A DNA stretch of 12,895 nucleotides from the NCBI GenBank assembly GCA_002685275.1, contig NYWX01000051.1, positions 1-12,895 on the forward strand. Direction: 5' to 3'. Below the pieces are notes generated by a model. That model was not told the origin of the DNA, ran no database searches, and saw only the letters and a program-made list of their open reading frames with translations. Position numbers and translations under genes: made by a program. Within the stretch, counting starts at the first letter, position 1. Each line of letters starts with the position of its first letter. Below, in pieces: positions 7,001 through 12,895 of the stretch. Source of the stretch: Gammaproteobacteria bacterium (GTDB lineage: Bacteria; Pseudomonadota; Gammaproteobacteria; Woeseiales; Woeseiaceae).

Positions 7001-8646
7001 GTTTCAGGTTCTTCTAATAGACATTGAACTTGCTTTGAGTCAATTCGCATTAGCAATGGATTGAATTTTGTAAGCTTTACATTTAAAAGCGGAGTTGATG
7101 CATCACTCCATTGCCAAACATCTTCATTGAAAAAATTTCTTGTTTTTTCTGCAATCATGGGATTAACAGGTGATAAATAAATCATAAGACTTCGGAACAT
7201 ATTAAGGCCTTGTGTACAAATCTGTTGTACTTCGTTTTTACGTTCCTCATCTTTGATAATGATCCATGGTTTATTTTTATCAATGTAGCGATTTGCTAAG
7301 TCTGCGAGCAGCATAATCTTTCTGATAGCCTTAGAGTATTCCCTAGATTCATAATATTGGGAAATTTCATCTGAAGCCTCACTGAATTCTGAAAATAAAT
7401 TTAAATCAGGTAGTGATTGCGATAATTGATCGTGAAATTCTTTATTTATAAATCCAGCGCATCGGCTTGCTATATTTATAAATTTGCCAACAAGATCAGA
7501 ATTTACACGCGCAATAAAATCGTCCAGATTCAAATCTATGTCTTCTATTGTCGGACCTAATTTGGCCGCATAATAATATCGCAAATACTCAGGATTAAGG
7601 TTATCTAAATATGTTCTAGCTTTGATAAAGGTGCCGCGTGACTTTGACATTTTTTTTCCATTAACTGTCAGAAATCCATGCGCAAAAATACTTGTAGGTG
7701 TTCGAAAACCAGCACCTTTTAAAACTGCCGGCCAGAAAAGCATATGAAAATACATAATATCTTTACCAATGAAATGGTAGAGCTCAGTGGTACTTTTTTC
7801 ATTCCAATATTCATTAAAATCTAAGTCTTGACTTTTATTGCATAAATTTTTAAAACTAGCCATATATCCTATTGGAGCATCAAGCCAAACATAAAAATAT
7901 TTTTTTTCGGTATCCGGGATCTTAAAACCAAAATATGGCTCATCGCGTGATATATCCCAGTCATTTAAGCCTGCATCAAACCATTCATTTAATTTAGATA
8001 TTATATTTTTATCAAGCGCTGCATTGCCCATCCATTTTTGTATACGTTTGCTATGCTTGCTAAGCTTAAAGAAGTAATGATCAGATTTACGTTTTATAGG
8101 TTTTGTTTTTGATAAAACAGAGATTGGGTTTATAAGAGTTTCTGGAGTGTTAGTTGTTCCACAAATTTCACATGCATCCCCAGGTTGATCATCGCTTTTG
8201 CAGCGAGGACATGTGCCACGAACAAATCTATCAGGAAGGAACATACCTTCTTTTTCATCGAAAGATTGTTCAATCTTCTGAGTATAGATTTCATTGGCTT
8301 TTGTAAGCTTTTTGTAAATTTCTTTAACAAGTTCCTCATTTTCAACAGAATGGGTCGTATGATAATTATCGAAGTTCACACCAAAGTCAGAAAAATCACA
8401 TATGAAATCGGCAGAAATCTTCTGAGTTAATACTTCTGGAGTTATACCTAATTCTCGAGCTTTCAGCATAATGGGAGTGCCGTGCGCATCCGAAGCACAA
8501 ACATACTTACAATCGTGACCGTTTAATTTTTGAAAACGTACCCATATATCAGTTTGTAGATATTCAACCATATGCCCCAAATGAATCGGACCATTTGCAT
8601 AAGGTAAGGCACTGGTTACAAGAATTTTTCTTTTTTTATTATTCAT
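6997..8646 (-). CDS. metG: Methionyl-tRNA synthetase, short form without C-terminal tRNA-binding domain
   Basis: Cytosolic class I aminoacyl-tRNA synthetase that charges tRNA-Met and initiator tRNA with methionine. The ATG at 8646-8644 gives 549 residues. An in-frame TTG three codons earlier (8655) is possible, but the family N-terminus KKILVTSALPYANG begins naturally from the ATG. The signature HLGH is at 22-25, the zinc-knuckle cysteines at 146, 149, 159 and 162 (CPRC...CEIC), and KMSKS at 332-336 in VNGKKMSKSRGTF. The helical anticodon domain, with LADLANRYIDKNKPW, follows. The protein stops just after the RIDSKQVQCLLEE segment, where E. coli MetRS (677 residues) continues into an EMAP/Trbp111-like dimerisation and tRNA-binding domain. 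That domain is missing and no remnant follows, because the DUF1841 gene overlaps the stop. The enzyme is therefore probably monomeric (inference). Confidence 0.96.
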   Translation of the reverse strand: MNNKKRKILVTSALPYANGPIHLGHMVEYLQTDIWVRFQKLNGHDCKYVCASDAHGTPIMLKARELGITPEVLTQKISADFICDFSDFGVNFDNYHTTHSVENEELVKEIYKKLTKANEIYTQKIEQSFDEKEGMFLPDRFVRGTCPRCKSDDQPGDACEICGTTNTPETLINPISVLSKTKPIKRKSDHYFFKLSKHSKRIQKWMGNAALDKNIISKLNEWFDAGLNDWDISRDEPYFGFKIPDTEKKYFYVWLDAPIGYMASFKNLCNKSQDLDFNEYWNEKSTTELYHFIGKDIMYFHMLFWPAVLKGAGFRTPTSIFAHGFLTVNGKKMSKSRGTFIKARTYLDNLNPEYLRYYYAAKLGPTIEDIDLNLDDFIARVNSDLVGKFINIASRCAGFINKEFHDQLSQSLPDLNLFSEFSEASDEISQYYESREYSKAIRKIMLLADLANRYIDKNKPWIIIKDEERKNEVQQICTQGLNMFRSLMIYLSPVNPMIAEKTRNFFNEDVWQWSDASTPLLNVKLTKFNPLLMRIDSKQVQCLLEEPET

Positions 8647-8674
8647 ATGCTGCAAGATCGCAATAAATAATTAA

Positions 8675-8694
8675 AGTAATATTTTGTCATATTA
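8675..8694. repeat. Interrupted palindrome, copy 1 of a duplicated operator-like element
   Basis: TAATAT-TTTGTC-ATATTA, with six-base arms around a six-base spacer, occupies 8677-8694. Including the two bases before it, it matches the element at 8759-8778 at 18 of 20 positions. It ends about 30 bases upstream of the metG ATG, where a regulator would act on the metG promoter. Confidence 0.45.
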
Positions 8695-8714
8695 ATGGGT
8701 TGCCTTAAAGTATA

Positions 8715-8747
8715 AATAGGAAGCCGAGGTCTCTTTGTAGAGCTATT
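8715..8747. other. Bulged hairpin candidate
   Basis: The contiguous strand AGAGCTATT (8739-8747) can pair with CTCT (8731-8734, loop TTGT) and then with AATAG (8715-8719), leaving an 11-base bulge between them. This is the most GC-containing part of the gap. It may be an RNA fold or chance; no known RNA family is recognised. Confidence 0.2.
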
Positions 8748-8758
8748 AAAGTTATGTA

Positions 8759-8778
8759 AGTAATATTATGACATATTA
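8759..8778. repeat. Interrupted palindrome, copy 2 of a duplicated operator-like element
   Basis: TAATAT-TATGAC-ATATTA occupies 8761-8778, with the same arms as copy 1 and two substitutions in the spacer. It starts exactly 84 bases after copy 1, near eight helical turns of B-DNA. It is 120 bases upstream of the apbC start. Confidence 0.45.
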
Positions 8779-8790
8779 GAATGTGTATAT

Positions 8791-8820
8791 TGAGCATCAA
8801 TGTTTGCTTTAAGCTGCTCA
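8791..8820. promoter_or_regulatory. Inverted repeat TGAGCA/TGCTCA
   Basis: TGAGCA (8791-8796) and TGCTCA (8815-8820) are perfect complements separated by 18 bases, in which GCTTTAAGC forms a further small symmetric element. The arms contain G and C, which makes chance less likely than for the A/T palindromes. It could be an operator upstream of apbC or a weak hairpin. Confidence 0.3.
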
Positions 8821-8848
8821 CTCACTCCGTTACAATAAGTTATATTTT

Positions 8849-8854
8849 TATAAT
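8849..8854 (+). promoter_or_regulatory. Candidate -10 element of the apbC-dcd transcript
   Basis: An exact TATAAT lies 43 bases before the apbC GTG. No good -35 hexamer sits 16-18 bases upstream (GTTACA at 8829-8834 is only 14 bases away), and the surroundings are very AT-rich, so this is tentative. Confidence 0.3.
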
Positions 8855-8897
8855 TTTATATATAAAACTTACTTAAATCTTTTTGTGAAGTGTAAAA

Positions 8898-9989
8898 GTG
8901 ACATCAAAGTCGAATATAAATGAATTTTTACTTTCTCTTGAGCTAAATGGAATTGGTCAAAAGCTTGGCAAGGTTGGCCGTATTTTAAAAAATGAGTGCT
9001 CTGATTCAACGATTAGTGTAATTGTTGAAATTCATTTTCCTGTGGGAGAGTCAGCTAACTTAATTAAAACTCAAATCGAGAGTGATTTGCGTATTTATTC
9101 TGGCCTACCTTCAGTAGATGTATCATTAGTAAGTAAAATTTCATCACATGCAGTGCAAAGTAATATAAAACCAATTTCTGGAATAAAAAATATAATTGCT
9201 ATTGCATCAGGTAAGGGCGGTGTTGGAAAATCGACTATAGCCGTAAATACTGCTCTAGCCCTATCTATGAGTGGGGCATCAGTAGGAATTTTAGATGCTG
9301 ATATTTATGGGCCGAGTCAACCACAAATGCTTGGTCTTGATGGTGAGCGACCCATCAGCAAAGATGGCAAATCAATCCTTCCTCTTGAAAATCACAATAT
9401 AAAAGTTATGTCCATCGGTTTTTTAATTGATTCTGATCAGCCAATGGTGTGGCGCGGCCCTATGGTTACTACAGCTTTGAAGCAACTTATGTATCAAACA
9501 GTATGGGGCGAATTAGATTATTTAATCATTGATATGCCGCCCGGGACTGGAGATATCCAACTTACACTTTCACAAAAAATACCTGTGTCTGGTGCTGTGA
9601 TTGTTACAACACCACAAAAGATAGCAACTATAGATGCTAGAAAAGGTCTCGCAATGTTTCAAAAAGTATCTATTTCGGTTTTAGGGGTTGTTGAGAACAT
9701 GAGTGCACATATATGCTCCTCTTGTGGAAGGGTTGATACAATATTTGGCAATGGAGGGGCTGATGAAATGAGAAAAGACTTCGAGATCCCTATATTAGGC
9801 AGCCTTCCTTTATTATCGAGTATCCGTGAACAAACTGATAGCGGGTTACCTACTGTATTAGCAGAGCCAAATTCAGTCGCTGCCCAAGCTTTTAAAGATA
9901 CAGCTTTGCAGATTGCAGTTGCACAAGCTATTCAACGCAGTGATTATAGTTCAAAATTTGGCAATATTGTCGTTGAGGAAAAAGAATGA
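8898..9989 (+). CDS. apbC: Mrp/ApbC family iron-sulfur cluster carrier ATPase
   Basis: P-loop ATPase of the Mrp/NBP35 group that binds and transfers Fe-S clusters to apoproteins in the cytosol. The 363 residues show an N-terminal MIP18/DUF59-like domain (about 5-85), divergent in sequence, then the deviant Walker [10 protein letters not shown] (105-113), [13 protein letters not shown], the Walker B-like [13 protein letters not shown], and the paired cysteines C273 and C276 (CSSC) that bridge a cluster at the dimer interface. The ATPase part reads as a close match to bacterial Mrp. The start is GTG; an in-frame TGA at 8886-8888 rules out anything further upstream, and only a weak GAAG precedes it. 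The stop overlaps the dcd start as ATGA. The metG, apbC, dcd neighbourhood is the one seen in Pseudomonas. The symbol mrp is equally valid. Confidence 0.94.
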   Translation: MTSKSNINEFLLSLELNGIGQKLGKVGRILKNECSDSTISVIVEIHFPVGESANLIKTQIESDLRIYSGLPSVDVSLVSKISSHAVQSNIKPISGIKNIIAIASGKGGVGKSTIAVNTALALSMSGASVGILDADIYGPSQPQMLGLDGERPISKDGKSILPLENHNIKVMSIGFLIDSDQPMVWRGPMVTTALKQLMYQTVWGELDYLIIDMPPGTGDIQLTLSQKIPVSGAVIVTTPQKIATIDARKGLAMFQKVSISVLGVVENMSAHICSSCGRVDTIFGNGGADEMRKDFEIPILGSLPLLSSIREQTDSGLPTVLAEPNSVAAQAFKDTALQIAVAQAIQRSDYSSKFGNIVVEEKE

Positions 9990-10552
9990 GTATTAAATCA
10001 GACCGATGGATAAGACGTATGGTAGAGGACAATCAAATGATTGAGCCATTTGAGCCGGGTCAAGTTCGAGAAAATAATGGTAGCAAGATCGTTTCTTATG
10101 GAACCTCAAGTTATGGCTATGATGTTCGGTGCTCTGATGAATTCAAAATATTTACCAACATCAATTCAGTGATTGCTGACCCAAAAGCCTTTGATGAATC
10201 AAGTTTTGTAAATTTTCAGGGAAGTAGTTGTGTTATACCTCCAAACTCTTTTGCTTTAGCACGTACCGTTGAGTATTTTCGTATTCCTAGAACAATCTTA
10301 ACTATATGTCTTGGAAAATCTACTTATGCTCGTTGTGGCATTATTGTGAATGTTACTCCTCTTGAGCCAGAGTGGGAGGGGCATGTGACTCTTGAGTTTT
10401 CAAATACAACTCCTTTACCAGCAAGAATTTATGCGAATGAAGGTGTTGCACAAATGTTGTTTATGGAGTCTGATGAAGTCTGCGAAATTTCTTACAAAGA
10501 TCGTGGAGGTAAATATCAGGGCCAAACTGGCGTTACCTTACCCAAAGCTTAA
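9986..10552 (+). CDS. dcd: dCTP deaminase
   Basis: Deaminates dCTP to dUTP, which dUTPase then converts to dUMP for thymidylate synthesis. The 188 residues match the family (E. coli 193). Conserved pieces are SYGYDVR (about 42-48), the motif [10 protein letters not shown] with S112 and R116, and [11 protein letters not shown] with the catalytic glutamate E137. [10 protein letters not shown] and the C-terminal [11 protein letters not shown], which closes over the nucleotide, follow. The ATG overlaps the apbC stop as ATGA, and GAGGA at 9975-9979, six bases before it, is a good ribosome binding site. The gene ends tail-to-tail with purN: the palindrome TTAA at 10549-10552 supplies a TAA stop on each strand. 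All active-site residues expected of a monofunctional deaminase are present. Confidence 0.96.
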   Translation: MSIKSDRWIRRMVEDNQMIEPFEPGQVRENNGSKIVSYGTSSYGYDVRCSDEFKIFTNINSVIADPKAFDESSFVNFQGSSCVIPPNSFALARTVEYFRIPRTILTICLGKSTYARCGIIVNVTPLEPEWEGHVTLEFSNTTPLPARIYANEGVAQMLFMESDEVCEISYKDRGGKYQGQTGVTLPKA

Positions 10553-11196
10553 AAAGTGAAAAGGGGTGGTTTTAGAGATACTTTGCCATCTATCCAACAT
10601 TCACCATTTTTTAGTTTGGCTTTACCTGTGCTTACCCAACTTGCAGCGAGTGGAAAAATTTCATGTTCAATTTTCTGAACTCGTTCTTTTAATTCATCCG
10701 CTGATTCATCATAATTTATAGCAATACGCCCTTGTAAAATTTGAGGTCCGCAATCAAGTTCTTCAGTAACAAAATGAACTGTACTTCCATGCCACTTGTC
10801 TCCTGCGCTAAGAGCGCGTTGATGTGTATCGAGCCCAGGATATTTTGGGAGCAGTGAAGGGTGTATATTTAAGATTTTACCAAAATATTTCCTGATAAAT
10901 ATCGGGCTTAGTATGCGCATAAATCCCGCAAGTATTAAAAGATCAGGTTCATGATGCTCCAACTCTCGAATAATAGCCTCATCAAATAATTCCCTAGATA
11001 AGAATTTTGCATGCTCAATGCAGCTAATTTCAATGCCAGCCCGCTTAGCACGTTCAAGCCCATATGCATGTGGGTTATTACTTAATACTATCAATAGATT
11101 AAGGTTGAGATTATTATTTTCAACAGCATCAATAAATGCTTGTAAATTAGTGCCAGATCCTGAAATGAGAATCGCAGTTTTACAATCTTTGATCAT
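10549..11196 (-). CDS. purN: Phosphoribosylglycinamide formyltransferase 1 (GAR transformylase)
   Basis: Third step of de novo purine synthesis: transfers formyl from 10-formyltetrahydrofolate to GAR. Starting at the ATG at 11196-11194 gives 215 residues (E. coli 212). A TTG four codons upstream (11208) keeps the frame open, but the ATG overlaps the purM stop as ATGA and aligns with the family N-terminus. Visible motifs are the phosphate-binding loop SGSGTNLQA (12-20), AGFMRILSP (90-98), [20 protein letters not shown] with catalytic N110 and H112, and [15 protein letters not shown] with D148. These match N106, H108 and D144 of E. coli with a constant offset of four. It is probably co-transcribed with purM. 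The 3' end abuts dcd with no intergenic space. Confidence 0.96.
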   Translation of the reverse strand: MIKDCKTAILISGSGTNLQAFIDAVENNNLNLNLLIVLSNNPHAYGLERAKRAGIEISCIEHAKFLSRELFDEAIIRELEHHEPDLLILAGFMRILSPIFIRKYFGKILNIHPSLLPKYPGLDTHQRALSAGDKWHGSTVHFVTEELDCGPQILQGRIAINYDESADELKERVQKIEHEIFPLAASWVSTGKAKLKNGECWIDGKVSLKPPLFTF

Positions 11197-12227
11197 TTTA
11201 TGTAGCAAACTCTTCCAGCATCTTTTTCATTTGCTTTAACGATATTTCCTATTTGCCATGCTGATTCTCCATTTTTAATTAATAGAGAGATTGTTTCATT
11301 AATATCTTTCTTGTCGACCACAAGAACCATTCCAACACCACAGTTAAAGGTACGACGCATTTCTTCTTGTTCGACATTACCAGTATTCGAAATCCAATCA
11401 AAGATAGGTCCTCTTAGCCAACTATTAGTATTAATTTCAGCATTAATTGGGCCTTGCAATATACGAGGTATATTTTCTGTGATTCCACCACCAGTGATGT
11501 GTGCGATTCCTTTTATGTCTATTTTCTTAATAAGGCTTAAGATTGGCTTTACATAGATCTTAGTGGGGGCTAGCAGGAGGTCGCTTACGAAATGCCCATT
11601 AATTTTTGCATCTGGAGATTTTTCTAATACCTTGCGTATAAGAGAGTAACCATTCGAATGGGGGCCACTTGAAGCTATCCCAATGATTGCATCACCACAA
11701 CATATTTGGCTGCCATCAATTATTTTACTACGTTCTACAGCGCCAACTGTAAATCCGGCAAGATCATATTCATCTTCAGAATACAAATCTGGCATTTCAG
11801 CAGTCTCACCCCCAATTAGGGCTGCGCCAGCTTGAATGCAACCTTCATTGATGCCTTTAATCACGGCTATTGCAACTTCTTTTTTGAGCTTTCCACTTGC
11901 AAAATAATCAAGAAAAAATAAAGGTTCTGCGCCTTGCGCTAAGATATCATTAACACACATTGCAACAAGATCAATTCCAATAGAATCGTGACGGTTTAGC
12001 TGTTGAGCAAGAATTATTTTCGTGCCAACTCCATCTGTACCAGATACTAAAACAGGCTCTTTATATTTATGGGGAGGTATAGCAAACATACCGCTAAATC
12101 CACCTAGGCTAGAGATAACCTCTTGACGTCTACTAAGTTTTACTAATGGCTTTATATCCTCAATAAGCTCGTTTCCCGCATCGATATCTACACCAGCGTC
12201 TTTGTATGTAAAAGGTTTATTAGTCAT
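11193..12227 (-). CDS. purM: Phosphoribosylformylglycinamidine cyclo-ligase (AIR synthetase)
   Basis: Fifth step of de novo purine synthesis: ATP-dependent closure of FGAM to aminoimidazole ribonucleotide. The 344 residues match the family length (E. coli 345). Motifs are the N-terminal YKDAGVDIDAGN, GTDGVGTK (63-70), the NDILAQGAEPLFFLDYFA segment beginning at N93-D94, GGETAEMP (139-146), SSGPHSNGYSL, and HITGGGITENIPR beginning at H243. All are typical of the PurM ATP-binding fold. The ATG at 12227 is clear; GGAG lies 14 bases upstream, rather far for a ribosome binding site. It is first in a purM-purN pair and divergent from the DUF2066 gene. No PurR-like operator is visible in the 67-base gap. 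Confidence 0.97.
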   Translation of the reverse strand: MTNKPFTYKDAGVDIDAGNELIEDIKPLVKLSRRQEVISSLGGFSGMFAIPPHKYKEPVLVSGTDGVGTKIILAQQLNRHDSIGIDLVAMCVNDILAQGAEPLFFLDYFASGKLKKEVAIAVIKGINEGCIQAGAALIGGETAEMPDLYSEDEYDLAGFTVGAVERSKIIDGSQICCGDAIIGIASSGPHSNGYSLIRKVLEKSPDAKINGHFVSDLLLAPTKIYVKPILSLIKKIDIKGIAHITGGGITENIPRILQGPINAEINTNSWLRGPIFDWISNTGNVEQEEMRRTFNCGVGMVLVVDKKDINETISLLIKNGESAWQIGNIVKANEKDAGRVCYIK

Positions 12228-12255
12228 GATGGGGTAGAATACTCCGAAAGAAAAA

Positions 12256-12261
12256 TATAAT
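12256..12261 (+). promoter_or_regulatory. Candidate -10 element of the DUF2066 gene
   Basis: An exact TATAAT lies 33 bases before the ATG at 12295, in the 67-base divergent gap with purM. No recognisable -35 is at the right spacing. The complementary strand of the same AT-rich block (12255-12268) could equally serve purM. Confidence 0.25.
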
Positions 12262-12294
12262 AATATATAGAAATAATTTGGAAAATTAACATTA

Positions 12295-12895
12295 ATGAAA
12301 AATCATAAAACTAATTGTGCCGGATTCTTATGGTATTTGCTTAATTTCTCGCTATTTGTATTGTGCTTAAATCTTATGTCAATACAGTTATCTAAGGCGG
12401 AAGACATAGATGATTTATTTTCTGCAGAGGTTACCTTAGATAATAAAGCTAATAATCCTCTTGAAAATGCTTATAAAGAAGCATTGAATGTTGTACTTAC
12501 AAAAATTTCACATTCTGATTTTAGCGCAAATAAAGAAGCTGTAAAAAAATTATTCCCAATACCTTCAGCTTATGTCAATCAATTTCGACCAAGCATTGAT
12601 GACAAATTGCGGGTTTCGTTTGATGCTGAGGCAATTCAAGATATTTTACGTAATGCTGGTTACATAGTTTGGGGTGAAGATAGACCGCTGACTTTAATTT
12701 GGCTTGCTGTCGATTGGGGTCAAGGCGAAAGAGAAATTATTTCTGATGGAAATGTTGATTTGACAATAGAGCCATCTCACTCAATAGATCGAAGTCGACT
12801 ACTTTATAGACGAATCAGTGAAATTGCAGATGAGCGCGGGATACCTATTGTTTTTCCATTGCGTGATACCATCGATTTAAGAAATTTAACATTCA
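12295..12895 (+). CDS. DUF2066 domain-containing exported protein (3'-truncated by window edge)
   Basis: The frame opens at the ATG at 12295 and runs to the window end without a stop (200 codons visible). The N-terminus is a signal peptide: charged residues (K2, K5), a hydrophobic stretch at about 10-32, and a plausible cleavage after SKA (residue 35). The mature part matches my memory of DUF2066 proteins in sequence and context: repeated acidic or polar segments with AYKEALNVVLTKIS (about 60-73), LTLIWLAVDWGQGER (about 132-146) and RISEIADERGIPIVFPL (about 170-186). In gammaproteobacteria this family commonly sits divergent from purM, as here, and is often followed by a permease and hda, which would lie outside the window. 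Function is unknown; a periplasmic location is inferred. The ribosome binding site is weak (GGA about 12 bases upstream). Confidence 0.8.
   Translation, partial: MKNHKTNCAGFLWYLLNFSLFVLCLNLMSIQLSKAEDIDDLFSAEVTLDNKANNPLENAYKEALNVVLTKISHSDFSANKEAVKKLFPIPSAYVNQFRPSIDDKLRVSFDAEAIQDILRNAGYIVWGEDRPLTLIWLAVDWGQGEREIISDGNVDLTIEPSHSIDRSRLLYRRISEIADERGIPIVFPLRDTIDLRNLTF

Larger units (their letters stand above)
8647..8897. other. Divergent metG/apbC intergenic region
   Basis: This 251-base AT-rich gap lies between the divergent metG and apbC genes and must carry both promoters. I see no tRNA or convincing small gene in it. It holds a duplicated interrupted palindrome (8677-8694 and 8761-8778), a bulged hairpin candidate (8715-8747), a TGAGCA/TGCTCA inverted repeat (8791-8820) and an exact TATAAT (8849-8854). 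The only stretch with moderate GC is about 8719-8744. Confidence 0.6.

Noticed and set aside
8185..8430. Plus-strand 81-codon frame opposite metG
   Set aside because: It lies wholly antisense to a conserved part of metG and shows no recognisable protein features.
8647..8655. TTG at 8655 as the start of metG
   Set aside because: The ATG three codons later gives the usual N-terminus; no ribosome binding site favours TTG.
8781..8876. A 31-codon open frame in the metG/apbC gap
   Set aside because: It has no ribosome binding site, its residue content reflects AT-rich DNA, and it overlaps the inverted repeat and candidate promoter.
10549..10600. A Rho-independent terminator at the dcd/purN junction
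   Set aside because: I could find no stem followed by a T-run in either direction within the purN tail.
11197..11208. TTG at 11208 as the start of purN
   Set aside because: The ATG at 11196 overlaps the purM stop (ATGA) and fits the family N-terminus better.

Overview
This is a gene-dense stretch of chromosomal housekeeping DNA from an AT-rich bacterium, most likely a gammaproteobacterium. Three local arrangements point that way: metG divergent from an apbC/mrp gene that runs into dcd, purM followed by purN, and purM divergent from a DUF2066 gene. All three are familiar from Pseudomonas-like and other gammaproteobacterial genomes. A lipoyl-bearing dihydrolipoamide dehydrogenase next to aceEF, plus a DUF1841 gene, fits the beta/gamma proteobacteria. 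Low GC, tiny gaps and overlapping start/stop codons suggest a compact genome of a free-living, perhaps aquatic lineage; that last point is inference and I cannot name the genus.

Layout. (1) Positions 1-5248, plus strand: the pyruvate dehydrogenase complex, with the C-terminal 619 residues of E1 (aceE), a two-lipoyl E2 (aceF) and an E3 (lpd) carrying its own N-terminal lipoyl domain. The complex converts pyruvate, CoA and NAD+ to acetyl-CoA, CO2 and NADH. (2) Positions 5271-5936, plus strand: a secreted SGNH/GDSL-type hydrolase, 22 bases after lpd. (3) Positions 5995-8646, minus strand: metG (methionyl-tRNA synthetase without the C-terminal tRNA-binding domain), then a DUF1841 gene coupled by an ATGA overlap, then a DoxX-family membrane protein. 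(4) Positions 8647-8897: a non-coding divergent region of about 250 bases with several inverted repeats, including two near-identical copies 84 bases apart. (5) Positions 8898-10552, plus strand: apbC/mrp (Fe-S carrier ATPase) and dcd (dCTP deaminase), joined by ATGA. (6) Positions 10549-12227, minus strand: purM and purN, steps of de novo purine synthesis, also joined by ATGA. dcd and purN converge with interleaved stop codons. (7) From 12295 to the window end, plus strand: the first 200 codons of an exported DUF2066 protein.

I found no mobile element, CRISPR array, tRNA or rRNA, and no convincing undescribed multi-gene system. Points that merit a second look are the paired inverted repeats between metG and apbC, the lipoyl-domain distribution and Ala/Pro-poor linkers of the PDH complex, the short MetRS, the SGNH gene behind lpd, and the zero-space dcd/purN junction. 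Motif and coordinate statements come from reading the sequence; family assignments come from recalled family sequences, with no database search.
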